A stretch of 64,000 nt of DNA from Eutreptiella sp. 'Long Island Sound 2002' (taxonomy: Eukaryota > Euglenozoa > Euglenophyceae > Eutreptiales > Eutreptiaceae). The DNA is taken from positions 44,143,119 through 44,207,118 of the forward strand of contig OZ038389.1 of NCBI GenBank assembly GCA_964036045.1, written 5' to 3'. The notes under the pieces are model-generated. The model did not search any database. It saw nothing but the letters and a program-made list of their open reading frames with translations, and had not been told where the DNA came from. Shown here in pieces: positions 50,901 through 59,209 of the stretch; position 1 is the stretch's first letter, and each line of letters starts with the position of its first letter. The position numbers were made by a program, and so were the translations under genes.

Positions 50901-53900
50901 ACAGGTACTTATACTATTATTGTAAATGCCCTTGTCTCAGTTTTGGACTTCGGCTCGCCATGAACGCTCTTATGCCCGTGGTTAGGCTGCTTTGAGTTAT
51001 ACTCGCTGGGGGACAACCCCCATGCATCAACAAACGGGAGGGGCACAGGAAACACACCAATGCACTGGTCTTTTCCAGCGAATACACTAGTGCGATGCGG
51101 AGCTTGGTCTTGTCATCGCTGAGTGGGACGACATCCTCCGGTTCAAACGAAACACTGTACACAAAAGTGTTCGTTCCTTTCGCTGGGACGCCCACAGGGA
51201 AGAAATTGACCAAGGCTTCAGACTCTTGGACTTCCAGGTCACCGGAGGTGTCCACTTTGAAGTCCAAGTCATCTGTGATGGAAACAGCAAGTGCAGCAGG
51301 GCACAGGGGTGTTGTTGCAGGGATGTTTTGTAGTGTGCTGTTGTGTTGTACACGAAGTCCGCCCTACGGTGCCTCATGACATGCAGTCCCTGCCCTGCAC
51401 TACTGCAGCCTCCACACCTGTCGCCATCTCATCTTTGATTCGCAACAGCCCCATTTGACGACGGATGCCCGAGTCCATGTCCAATGCCCCTGAGACATGA
51501 GCAGATGCAATGGTCATGTGTGATAGGAAAGTGGCAGTGAAAATGGCCCTACTTGGGGGCTGTGTCGAGGCTTGTGTTGTCTGCTGCTGCTAAGGAATGC
51601 TACGAGCAAGGTTGTTCGTTCAGCTGACGTACTCTGTACAAGTGCAAACTATAAACAGGGATTCTCGTCCATCGGTGTTGATTCAAAAAATCCATCCGTT
51701 ATTTCCGTGATTGGCTGTGCCTGTATCTTTTGCAGGAGACCCAGGGCCTGAGGTGCCAGAATCGGACATTTGTGTGCACCGAACTGCAAACAAGACAACA
51801 ACAGGACACGTGACATCAGTGTGGTGTGGGGAACAGAATGCTGTGTGGGGGTGTGACAGACCATTTGTAAGGGCGTGACAGACTGCTGAGTGGGGGCGTG
51901 ACAGACCATTTGTAAGGGCGTGACAGACTGCTGAGTGGGGGCGTGACAGACCATTTGTAAGGGCGTGACAGACTGCTGAGTGGGGGAGTGACAGACCATT
52001 TGTAAGGGCGTGACAGACTGCTGAGTGGGGGAGTGACAGACCATTTGTAAGGGCGTGACAGACTGCTGAGTGGGGGAGTGACAGACCATTTGTAAGGGCG
52101 TGACAGACTGCTGAGTGGGGGAGTGACAGACCATTTGTAAGGGCGTGACAGACTGCTGAGTGGGGGCGTGACAGACCATTTGTAAGGACGTGACAAACTG
52201 CTGTGTGGGGGTGTGACAGACCATTTGTAAGGGCGTGACAGACTGCTGAGTGGGGGCGCGACAGACCATTTGTAAGGGCGTGACAGACTGCTGTGTGGGG
52301 GCGTGACAGACCATTTGTCAGGGCGTGACAGACTGCTGAGTGGGGGAGTGACAGACCATTTGTAAGGGACAGACCATTTGTCAGGGCGTGACAGACTGCT
52401 GAGTGGGGGCGTGACAGACCATTTGTAAGGGCGTGACAGACTGCTGAGTGGGGGCGTGACAGACCATTTGTAAGGACGTGACAAACTGCTGTGTGGGGGA
52501 GTGACAGACCATTTGTAAGGGCGTGACAGACTGCTGAGTGGGGGCGCGACAGACCATTTGTAAGGGCGTGACAGACTGCTGTGTGGGGGCGTGACAGACC
52601 ATTTGTCAGGGCGTGACAGACTGCTGAGTGGGGGAGTGACAGACCATTTGTAAGGGCGTGACAGACCATTTGTCAGGGCGTGACAGACTGCTGAGTGGGG
52701 GAGTGACAGACCATTTGTAAGGGACAGACCATTTGTCAGGGCGTGACAGACTGCTGAGTGGGGGAGTGACAGACCATTTGTAAGGGCGTGACAGACTGCT
52801 GAGTGGGGGCGTGACAGACCATTTGTCAGGGCGTGACAGACTGCTGTGTGGGGGCGTGACAGACCATTTGTCAGGGTGTGACAGACTGCTGAGTGGGGGC
52901 GTGACAGACCATTTGTAAGGGACAGACCATTTGTCAGGGCGTGACAGACTGCTGAGTGGGGGAGTGACAGACCATTTGTAAGGGCGTGACAGACTGCTGA
53001 GTGGGGGCGTGACAGACCATTTGTAAGGGTGTGACAGACTGCTGTGCGGGGGAGTGACAGACCATTTGTAAGGGCGTGACAGACTGTTGAGTGGGGGCGT
53101 GACAGACCATTTGTAAGGGCATGACAATCAAACCAAATCCGTGATTTCCGTGATTGTCCATAATTTCCCCCGAACCCCATTTCCGTGCTTATCGGTGATT
53201 TTCCGTGGCACGGATAGGAAAGAATCCCTGCCATAAAATATTTGGGGGATCATGGACACATCAACCCTGGATGAGCACAGACCCCAGGTGTTCAGAGAGC
53301 GAGAACCAAATGAACCGCCCTTGGACAACGATCGCAAACATGCATGCACACCGTAATATTCAGTGGTCCCCGGCGTCTCGCAGTCCTCCAACTTCCGACT
53401 TTCGATTGTGGTGACCTTGTAATTTGGGCCTTTTCCTCCCTTCCCTTTGCCTCCCCCTTTGCCTTTTCCGTACCCTTTCCCACCCCCTCGATCATCACGT
53501 GCTCCCTTTCCACCGTACCCACCACCATATCCGCCACCAACATCTCCTCGGTCACCACCATATCCACCACCACCACCACCACGATCACCACCATATCCAC
53601 CACCACCACCACCACGATCACCACCATATCCACCACCACGGTCTCCACCATACCCGCCTCCTCCGTACCCACCGTAACCACCTCTGTAACCACCACGATC
53701 ACCACCATATCCACCACCACCGCCACCACCACGGTCTCCTCCATACCCACCACGATGTCCGCCGTAACCACCTCCGTAACCACCACTGCCGCGATCTCCA
53801 TAGCCTCCGCCGCGATCTCCACCATAGCCTCCACCGCCGCGATCTCCATAACCTCCACCGCCGCGATCTCCACCACTGCCTCCGCGGTATCCGCCACTGG

Positions 53901-55519
53901 AATGACCCCCTCCTCCCCCATAACCACCACCTCCTCCGCCGCCATAAGCACCGCCTCCTCCGCCGCCATAACCACCGTATCCACCACCACCACCACCGCC
54001 ACCACTCCCGTAACCACCGCTTACTCCTTTTCCTGGGCGCCTGGGCAAAGCAGAAGAGGAGCTGAGGGGAGGGGGTGAGACGTACCTCAGGTGAGCTAAG
54101 CGAAGGTGTAGGTGGAACCTTCGGCAGACCCTTTTGGCAGGGTGGGGGGGGGTCGAAAGGACCAATCAGCTAGTGGACGCACTAGTGTGCGGTGTAGCCC
54201 AGCGCGCCACGGCACAGGTCTTCCTCGTAGTTCGTGCAATGCTGAGCACTGGAGCGCAGGGGCTTGCAGTTCGAGTACAGTCCTGATCACCTTGAGCGCA
54301 GGGAACTGTGTATGGGTGTGTGCTTGTACTTCAGATTTCGCCCAGTGCAGGGACTTGCGTTTCGAGTTGGTGTCCAACAGTGGCAGTCGCCAACCGTCAG
54401 ACTATCGACGAGGGTGTGACGAGGCACCAGCCAGGTACTTAGGGTCCCCAGCCTTCCCTCTTGCCTACAATACCCAAGGAAAATGCTGGAAATCCTGATC
54501 CCAACCCAGGCTTCAGGTCCACTGCGGCAAGGTGTGTTTGGCAATGTTTAGCTTGCAAGAGGCCTCACTGCACAGTGAACCAACGAAGTGGTGGTTTTCA
54601 TACAGTAGATGTATGAAATCAACCCTCCCGGAACAACTCTATTTAGCAGCGTCTTTCTCATATGGAACGGATCTCACCTGCATCCTGTTAATCGTGTCCT
54701 GAAATACTTCTGGTATCCACGTTCTGGTGGCTAATCAAAACCCGTCGCCACGGCTGGCACACCCAAGGTGGATGCTGCCAGTGCGTTGGTGCTTGTGAGG
54801 TTGCAAAGGTCGCCAGTCTCAACAACATTGGAGCAGTCATCTGCAAGAGCGCCGTGCTGATGACACCAAAAGCATACTAGTTTACGCAGCACGATTTTCT
54901 TCTCAACACTGCGTTAGGCTGTCATAGGATCGTTGGCTCCCGTGTGGGCCAAAAGAGGTCGAACCAGCAGGTAGGTTTTGCTCGGTGGCTGAGCACAGTC
55001 GGCTCAAATGCGTAACAGCCGTCTATGCCATGACACCAAGGGTCACTTCCCGGTGCTGCAACACACGTCGACACTCTTGTTATGATCCCAAGCGGCGCGG
55101 GAGCAACGGACGAAACGTGTTGCCAAAGGCACAAGCGCGTCCTTCCAAAACGCCCAGAAAGGGTACAAAAACTAAAAGGTTGCAATTGATCCCCAACTTT
55201 ATGTGTTTGTGGTTCCATCCCTCCCAATCGTCGAAACGGACGCTTGGATGCTGGTCACCCAAGAAGAGACTACTGAGAAATGGCCAAAGAATATGATGGA
55301 AAGAGCCTTCAAAGGTGCCAAAGAAAACCCCACCAAAACAATGCGCAAAACGTCAAGCTGCCGGAGCTACGGGCCACATTCCTGAAAGGACTCAAAAACT
55401 GATTTCCAGATACTCCCTCCCTCCCTTCCTTCCTCTCTCGGTGCCCAAACTTGCATACCTTTCATCCCTGTAGTCGCCATAGCGAGCAGACTTGGATGGC
55501 CTCCCATATTCATCCATTT
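17383..55519 (-). CDS. Piwi-clade Argonaute with RGG/YGG N-terminus, predicted slicer-dead; 15 exons over 38 kb
   Basis: This is a guide-RNA-binding Argonaute of the Piwi clade. Exon join (minus strand): 55519-55459, 54040-53350, 51783-51741, 51489-51418, 51272-51088, 50601-50530, 28153-27899, 26844-26693, 25780-25450, 25231-25143, 24977-24863, 24322-24167, 23885-23719, 22574-22243, 17990-17383. All phases agree, giving 1108 codons from ATG at 55517 to TAG at 17385-17383. Approximate domains: RGG/YGG 21-230, N 289-460, PAZ 511-620, L2 621-740, MID 741-850, PIWI 851-1108. Piwi-clade signs are the PAZ stretch [14 protein letters not shown] and the C-terminal [22 protein letters not shown] and terminal FYYL. 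The 5'-phosphate-binding pattern Y804, K808, Q819, K845 is kept. D870 is the first catalytic Asp, but the later positions read N943 and G1080. Exons 3, 4 and 6 are the least certain. Confidence 0.88.
19210..19428 (-). CDS. Candidate cassette exon of the Piwi gene
   Basis: This 219-bp open segment lies between CGCCATTTGCAG and a GTTTGT donor. It starts with AT and ends with one spare base, the same phase as exons 14 and 15, so it could be included or skipped without a frameshift. It encodes [19 protein letters not shown] and a helix-like [20 protein letters not shown] segment, and its codons look coding. Inclusion would insert 73 residues into the PIWI domain after Ser906. It could instead be a decayed fragment of another gene inside the intron. 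Confidence 0.35.
20030..20320. repeat. Short diverged direct duplications
   Basis: The string AATTATTACGGTCCCTACRC occurs near 20033 and 20290. GGCCACATGTRCTGAAATTR occurs near 20119 and 20200. These overlapping duplicated pieces lie within Piwi intron 14. Confidence 0.65.
22243..22574 (-). CDS. Piwi exon 14, MID pocket and first catalytic Asp
   Basis: The acceptor is TGCTGCTGCAG and the donor GTATGT. The exon encodes [20 protein letters not shown] with Y804, K808 and Q819 of the 5'-phosphate pocket, and [10 protein letters not shown] with K845. [15 protein letters not shown] carries D870, the first catalytic Asp. Residues after [14 protein letters not shown] should reach the glutamate finger across the splice junction, but no Glu aligns there. 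Confidence 0.92.
23719..23885 (-). CDS. Piwi exon 13, MID domain start
   Basis: The acceptor is TTACGCTTTCAG and the donor GTATGC. The exon encodes the MID entry region, ending in [12 protein letters not shown], the 'vlvvlp.k' strand that precedes the Y..K motif in exon 14. It leaves AA, completed by G to Lys796. Confidence 0.82.
24167..24322 (-). CDS. Piwi exon 12, L2 to MID
   Basis: The acceptor is CCTTGCCCTGCAG and the donor GTGTGC, with phase 0 on both sides. The exon encodes [20 protein letters not shown], then an [18 protein letters not shown] segment and a KQLEMKAK helix. It corresponds to the 'W.l........~~~~f...l' part that leads into MID. Confidence 0.82.
24863..24977 (-). CDS. Piwi exon 11, linker L2
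   Basis: The acceptor is TTCTGTTACAG and the donor GTATGT. The exon encodes [20 protein letters not shown] and [12 protein letters not shown]. This matches 'l..wgl.....~~~~~gRvL..P.i' of Argonaute L2. Confidence 0.83.
25143..25231 (-). CDS. Piwi exon 10, linker L2
   Basis: The acceptor is TTCTCACCAG and the donor GTCACG. The exon encodes [20 protein letters not shown], then LPKRDNPDA. It fits exactly between phase-0 exon 9 and the exon 11 acceptor (AG plus G makes Arg). It occupies the place of the 'r...l..~i' helix that follows PAZ. Confidence 0.72.
25450..25780 (-). CDS. Piwi exon 9, PAZ domain
   Basis: The acceptor is CTTTACGCAG and the donor GTATGC. The exon encodes residues 511-620 with [20 protein letters not shown], then [18 protein letters not shown] and [20 protein letters not shown]. 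The order 'v.t.YNNr.y.i.DvD', 'dYy...Y', 'P.l.' and 'CyltGL.ekm..d...M.d' is diagnostic of a Piwi-clade PAZ, the domain that holds the guide 3' end. Confidence 0.92.
26693..26844 (-). CDS. Piwi exon 8, linker L1
   Basis: The acceptor is GATCCTCACAG and the donor GTATGC. The exon encodes [20 protein letters not shown], then [11 protein letters not shown] and ESVYEMMQ. This matches the Argonaute segment that precedes PAZ ('l.l.pG.........l.ml..D...kv'). It leaves CA, which joins the first A of exon 9 to give Gln. Confidence 0.85.
27014..27516. repeat. 21-bp minisatellite in Piwi intron 7
   Basis: About 24 head-to-tail copies of GATGGCGGTTGGTGGGTAACC are present, with GTGTGTAAC and GTGGGTAAC variants alternating in pairs. 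Because 21 is divisible by 3, several frames stay open on both strands; these are artefacts of the repeat. Confidence 0.97.
27899..28153 (-). CDS. Piwi exon 7, rest of N domain
   Basis: The acceptor is TCTTCTCCGCAG; an alternative 51 bases upstream is in the same frame. The exon encodes [15 protein letters not shown], aligning with the 'YDGr.slYtagpLP' stretch of Argonaute N domains. It then encodes a long segment ending in [16 protein letters not shown], matching the 'l..iGr.yy' part of linker L1. The donor is GTGTGC, phase 0. Confidence 0.82.
28205..29456 (-). other. Part of Piwi intron 6, no gene seen
   Basis: This is the unique-looking portion of the 22-kb intron between exon 7 and the repeat complex. 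Short frames on both strands have no recognisable motif. Confidence 0.5.
29457..29580. repeat. Cluster of AACCTAGTAAAA-type motifs, left flank of the array
   Basis: The sequence begins GTGAAACCTAGTA and continues with several AAAACCTAGTAAAATGTAGC repeats, then the opposite orientation, ACTAGGTTACTAGGTAG. The same motif forms a cluster at 49803-50033 on the far side of the 85-bp array. Confidence 0.85.
30484..30725. repeat. Direct duplication, spacing 162 bp
   Basis: TGGGATGCTCAAACAAGTG plus TTTTTAG.CCGTTTTGAGCCCG occurs at about 30512 and again at about 30674. Each copy is preceded by a similar TTTTTCCA.AAGT segment. It lies directly before the hairpin. Confidence 0.8.
30714..30969. repeat. 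Near-perfect 256-bp inverted repeat (hairpin)
   Basis: The arms run from GTTTTGACCGAGTTTAGCCC at 30714 inward, and from GGTCAAAAC ending at 30969 inward. They meet at a (TA)n centre near 30832-30850. Almost every base of the roughly 118-bp arms pairs. It abuts the first unit of the 85-bp array and would form a long dsRNA stem if transcribed in the Piwi pre-mRNA. Confidence 0.95.
30970..49798. repeat. 85-bp satellite array, about 220 head-to-tail copies
   Basis: The period is exactly 85 bp for most of the array. Each unit contains GGCAGAATCAGAAGTGGCCC, the imperfect palindrome GCCCACTTGTGGGC, GCTACTTAACCCCTGCCGCC, the perfect palindrome GGGGATCCCC (which includes a BamHI site) and CGCTTCAGAGCGGGG. 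Recurrent variants include CAGAGTGG for AAGGTGG, GTAACCCC for TTAACCCC, CACAGCGG or CATAGCGG for CAGAGCGG, and a short unit lacking two bases. The array lies within intron 6 of the Piwi gene. Short frames inside it (for example 34232-34516) are repeat artefacts. Confidence 0.97.
33775..47250. repeat. Higher-order duplications within the 85-bp array
   Basis: A rare block of variant units, containing CCCTCCACTTCAGAG, GGGGGGTAAAATCAGAAG, CCCACTTATGGGC and CAGAAAGGGGCCAAGTAAG in the same order, occurs four times. The GGTAAAATC marker lies at about 33881, 40847, 43648 and 46619. The spacings are therefore 6966, 2801 and 2971 bp, showing multi-kilobase block duplication. Confidence 0.9.
49799..50034. 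repeat. Cluster of inverted AACCTAGT/ACTAGGTT motifs, right flank
   Basis: Alternating AACCTAGTAAAA and TTTTACTAGGTT segments separated by A- or T-rich spacers form several small inverted repeats. They end at TTTACTAGGTTTCAC (50032). The cluster matches that at 29457-29580. Confidence 0.9.
50530..50601 (-). CDS. Piwi exon 6 (N-domain helix, boundaries tentative)
   Basis: The acceptor is GGTCATCAG before 50601. The exon encodes [20 protein letters not shown], then AFPA to a GTCAAC donor at 50529. That phase-0 end joins exon 7. A stronger-looking donor at 50504 would leave phase 1 and break the frame. Because exons 5 and 7 are also in phase 0, this exon could be skipped without a frameshift. 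The intron that follows is 22,376 bp and holds the 85-bp array. Confidence 0.5.
51088..51272 (-). CDS. Piwi exon 5, start of N domain
   Basis: The acceptor is TTTCCATCACAG. The exon encodes [14 protein letters not shown], then [20 protein letters not shown] and [10 protein letters not shown]. This is the typical first strand pair of Argonaute N domains ('NfF.v......[10 protein letters not shown]'). The donor is GTGTAT at 51087, phase 0. Confidence 0.78.
51418..51489 (-). CDS. Piwi exon 4
   Basis: The exon lies between CATGTCTCAG and GTGTGG. It encodes [20 protein letters not shown] and then MAT, and ends with one base that pairs with the AT opening exon 5 to give Asp. No domain motif is present; the evidence is splice sites, phase and coding character. 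Confidence 0.5.
51741..51783 (-). CDS. Piwi exon 3 (short, tentative)
   Basis: This 43-bp segment lies between TTGTTTGCAG and GTCTCC and encodes [15 protein letters not shown]. It fits phase 0 before and phase 1 after. It may be skipped, because exon 2 ending at 53352 would join exon 4 directly in frame. Confidence 0.4.
51838..53127. repeat. 45-bp minisatellite in Piwi intron 2
   Basis: About 28 copies of a 45-bp unit are present. Each is two halves that both start GTGACAGAC: one with CATTTGTAAGGGC, the other with TGCTGAGTGGGGGC. Some copies lack the second half. The period is divisible by 3, so long [10 protein letters not shown]-type frames on the minus strand are artefacts, although they run close to the real exons. 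Confidence 0.96.
53350..54040 (-). CDS. Piwi exon 2, RGG/YGG-rich region
   Basis: The acceptor is CTTTGCCCAG at 54050-54041. The exon encodes about 200 residues of Gly with Tyr, Arg and Asp, in GGYGGDRGG-like repeats (residues 21-230). [13 protein letters not shown] basic patch and [17 protein letters not shown] follow. RGG-rich N-termini are known from some protist Argonautes (trypanosome and Toxoplasma), and arginines in such regions of Piwi proteins can be methylated and bound by Tudor proteins. The exon end is at GTGCAT (53349, phase 0) or two bases earlier at GTGTGC (phase 1, which would skip exon 3). The His- and Ser/Thr-rich frames on the + strand here are shadows. Confidence 0.85.
55459..55519 (-). 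CDS. Piwi exon 1 (start codon)
   Basis: A TTCGTTTTGCAG acceptor ends at 55520, so a non-coding 5' exon should lie upstream. Three bases in is ATG at 55517 (context AAATGG), opening [20 protein letters not shown]. The donor is GTATGC at 55458. The leftover AG joins the first G of exon 2 to make Arg. The start is chosen because exon 2 has no in-frame ATG and the phases match. The leader is rich in Arg, Tyr and Asp, like the region that follows. Confidence 0.65.
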
Positions 55520-55572
55520 CTGCAAAACGAAGCAATTTGCAGACAGCACTGCGTTGCCTTGGCCAAGTGGTG

Positions 55573-55701
55573 CAAGGTGAAATTTCGATAACCCACGTCC
55601 CTTTAACAAAGTGTAATTTCGATATCCCACGTCCCTTTAACAAGGTGAAACTTCGATATCCCACGTCCCTTTAACAAAGTGAAATTTCGATATCCCACGT
55701 C
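55573..55701. repeat. 34-bp tandem repeat, four copies
   Basis: Units of the form AATTTCGATATCCCACGTCC followed by CTTTAACAAAGTGA start at 55581, 55615, 55649 and 55683, exactly 34 bp apart. They run straight into the foldback element and lie just upstream of the first Piwi coding exon, in the likely promoter or 5' UTR region. Confidence 0.92.
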
Positions 55702-55970
55702 GGCTGAGCTAGTTGCCGAGACCTTAGGCGAACCGGGTGAGGTACAACACGCTGCAGAGCGACGTATGGCGCTTTGGTGGACTCTGCAGAGTGACTGGAT
55801 TAGGCGCTTTGACAAACTTCGGCTCTCGATTCGTGAAGTAAGCCAGTGGATTCCGCTGGCTTACTTCATGAACCGAGAGCCGAAGTATTTCAAAGCACCG
55901 TTGGTCACTCTGTAGCATGATGTACCTCAACTGATTTGCCCAAGGCCTTTCGGCAACTACCTCAGCCGAC
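55699..55970. repeat. Foldback (inverted repeat) element upstream of the Piwi gene
   Basis: The left arm from GTCGGCTGAG (55699) and the right arm ending CTCAGCCGAC (55970) pair imperfectly through TAGTTGCCGA, GAGGTACA, a TGCAGAG.GAC block and CTTCGGCTCTCG. They meet at AAGTAAGCCAG/CTGGCTTACTT around 55851. The left arm is longer because it carries an internal duplication of about 32 bp. No coding capacity is present; it resembles a MITE or foldback element. Confidence 0.85.
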
Positions 55971-56039
55971 TCATCAAAGGGACAAGGGGATGTCAAAGCA
56001 AAGTGTTTCACCTAGCGGTGCAAAGTAAAATATTTCGCG

Positions 56040-58434
56040 TGGGGAGGGAGGGACTCTACTTCCGAACACTGGGCGGGGCCTCGGGACAGAGTAAATACTC
56101 GCGACACTTATTGCCCGCAGAATTGCAATTCTCAGTTAGGGGACAAGGATAAGGTTTTTCCACCGCAACATGCCACGGGGGCGGTTTTGTTGGAATTTAG
56201 TACACGAGGGGGCATGAATGTGCGGGAACCTAGCAGTTGAAAAGGGTCCCTCGTCCCATTTTGATTTTTTCTTGGCTTTCTGTGGTTCTGGTTGGCTTGC
56301 CTGCCAAGGCGTAGGCGCTCCACTACCCCCTGGAGCAACATCCGATCTGCGCTTCTGGCCTTCTTATTTTTGCCTATTTTAACGAATTCGTGAAGATGAG
56401 TGTGTTTCTGATTAAAAAAATTGTTAGTCAATTTAAATTTTACGATTGCAGATGATTGGCGGCGTCAAAATGCTAGGTTAGCTTCGGCATACACTCTACT
56501 ATCCTATTGGCTGGAGGCCCACAAAGATGCACAAGCTGGTCCAGAACATGTGCTTGACTCTGTGTTCACCAACATTGGTGAAAATATTGCAATTGTCTGA
56601 TGTGGTTGTGGTGCTTATGTATGGGGATTGGTGTTGCCGATGTACAGCCTCAAATACAGTTTGAGTGATAGACAGCACTGTTTTTCATGGGTCTCCCGCC
56701 AACCGCTGTAGTGCAAAACTGAGGCCGTTTTGGGCCCAAGTGTGGACAGAGCTAAAAATGCACCACAGTCGAGCTACATTTTGCAAAAAAAACTTATCTT
56801 TTAGGAGATAGTGGCAAGTCCCGACTTTGCGATGTTGCCTATGTACAACCTAAGGTGCACTGTCATTGCATTGCTTTTCATGGGTCTCCGCCCAACGGCC
56901 GTAGCAAAAAAATACGGGAAAAACACAAGAAACTGAGACACGCTATTCCTGCCCCGGACACGAGCTCCGCGGCAAAAAAAAATTTAGCTTCAACGGAGCT
57001 GGTGGCAGGGCTTGGCAAAATCTGCATGCGCACGAAGTAGAGACTCGTGCTACAACGCTTGAAACTTTTGCAGATCGTCCTACCGCAGCCTAAGACCGTT
57101 GCCTCAAACTTTGTTGGGCACCAGAAACGGTGCCCCACAAATATATTTGAGGTTGCGTGCAAAAGAGGAAGGATAGCAACGTATGCACATAAAATACGCA
57201 CATAATATCTCAGACTCCTTCCCATGTGCCAACCCCCCATCGACTTGGGATCGTGCTAGCACAATGCAAAAAGGAGTTTTGCTTTGTGCCAAAAATTTCA
57301 AAATGTCTTGCCCTCTTGTCATCTTTTTCGCGCCATGTCGTATCTCATGTGTGTTGCGTGTTTTGCGGTGTGTTGTGTTGCACATTGTGCGGTGCTTGTT
57401 GTGTGTATTGTGTCGTGTATTGTGTTTTGTTCTCAATTGGGGAGCAAACCTAACGCCGGACACGTCTACACGCAGAATACATTGCAAGCTGTAACAAGAA
57501 GAACGTTCGCTGGTTTCATCCTTGTGTTACCTATGAACCTCTGAACCGTAGAAGGTGATGATACACGGTGCCTAGGTTTCCCTCTAAACATTAGAGACAT
57601 GAAGGAAATTGTGTCGTGTTGTGGTGTGTGCAGATGTATGGTTCCCAATCCAGTCAATTCCAGAGATAGCGGCATCACCCAAACAGAATAAGAGGAAAAG
57701 AGAAGGAAATTTTGTGGCAGGTCAATGTCTACCATCTGTGTATCCTTGCCACCTATGCCACGACCACCATGATTTGCCACATAAGTTACACCAACGTGAG
57801 CGGAGGATCCTCGCTTTGGCTTGTCCCACTTTACATGTGCCAATTGAAATACAGAAGTTGCACTGTGAGACCTTTCTTTTTCAGATTGACACCTGCCTCT
57901 CTCTCTTAGTCTCTACTAGAGTCTCTACCTTGCAGCTGCCAAGTAGGCGAGTTAGGTTGTGTGAGTGAGTTATAATAGAAGAGCCACAAGAACAAAACTG
58001 CTCACATGTACATTAGATTGAAAACGACAATACGTGCGTGTATGGTGTGATATGAGCATGGATTGTGCATTGATTGACACTTTGGACAACAAATGCCATG
58101 TCAGTTTCAATGATCGTATGACTTTGTTTGAAGTCCAGACTTTTTGTCCTTGACACTCCGGACTTAACACATACCGCCTAGCAAGTACATCATTGCAGGG
58201 GTAAGAAGCCCATGTCCAACATTTGAGCAAACTTTAGGACTCACTACTCTGGACCTTCAAAATTGCCTGCAACACCAAAACAATCTATCCATCAAGCGGG
58301 AATTGACATTGGCTGCAACCACTGCCATATGCAAAGCCCTAGACTGTGATTGCATTTGTAGAAAAAAACACTATTTGCAAAATGATTTTATGCGAGCATT
58401 TTTGGTTCCACTCGTGACAACAAAGACATCAACC
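56040..58434. other. Intergenic, no gene seen
   Basis: Only short frames are present. A diverged direct duplication links about 56625-56715 and 56830-56915: GATGTTGCC.ATGTACA.CCT, then TTTTTCATGGGTCTC or GCTTTTCATGGGTCTC, and CGTAG-like ends. The unit spacing is about 190-200 bp. Confidence 0.45.
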
Positions 58435-59150
58435 CAGATTCATGAAGCACAAGCAGCTTCACCCCGACCACCCGCAGATTCATAAGGCACATGCCCCAAA
58501 AGGAGCTTCACCCCTACCACCCACATATTCATGAAGCACATGCCCCAAAAGCAGCTTCACCCTTACCACCTACAGATTCATGAAGCACATGCCCCAAAAG
58601 GAGCTTCACCCCTGCCGCCCACATATTCATAAGGCACATGCCTCAAAAGCAGCTTCACCTACCACCCACATATTCATGAAGCACATGCCCCAAAAATAGC
58701 TTCACCCCTACCACCCGCATATTCATGAGGCACATGCCCAAAAAGCAGCTTCACCCCTACCACCCACAGATTCATGAAGCACATGCCCTAAAAGCAGCTT
58801 CACCCCTACCGCCCACATATTCATAAGGCACATGCCCCAAAAGGAGCTTCACCCCTACTGCCCACATATTCATGAAGCACACGCCCCAAAAGGAGCTTCA
58901 CCCTTACCACCCACAGATTCATGAAACACATGCCCCAAAAGGAGCTTCACCCCTACCGCCCACATATTCATAAGGCACATGCCCCAAAAGCAGCTTCACC
59001 CCTACCACCCACAGATTCATGAAGCACATGCCTCAAAAGGAGCTCCACCCCTACCACCCGCAGATTCATGAGGCACATGCCCAAAAAGCAGCTTCACCCC
59101 TACCACCCATGGGGCAAAGGTACCCTCGCTGCGCAGCTTCACCCCTACCA
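58435..59150. repeat. 49-bp minisatellite, about 14 copies
   Basis: The unit is ATTCATGAAGCACATGCCCC, then AAAAGCAGCTTCACCCCTAC and CACCCACAG. Alternating variants are ATAAGGC for ATGAAGC and ATAT for AGAT. The last copies degenerate near 59110-59150. A short (CCATA)n run follows at about 59184-59206. Confidence 0.95.
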
Positions 59151-59209
59151 CCCACTCGGGATAGAGGTATCTTCACTGCATTGCCATACCATACCATACC
59201 ATACCACCA

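Noticed and set aside
51649-53234. Long minus-strand frames with repeated [10 protein letters not shown]- and PYKWSVTPP-like peptides
   Set aside because: They are translations of the 45-bp minisatellite, whose period is divisible by 3. The real exons lie beside them.
53344-54078. Ser/Thr-rich and His-rich + strand frames
   Set aside because: They are antisense shadows of the RGG/YGG exon of the Piwi gene.
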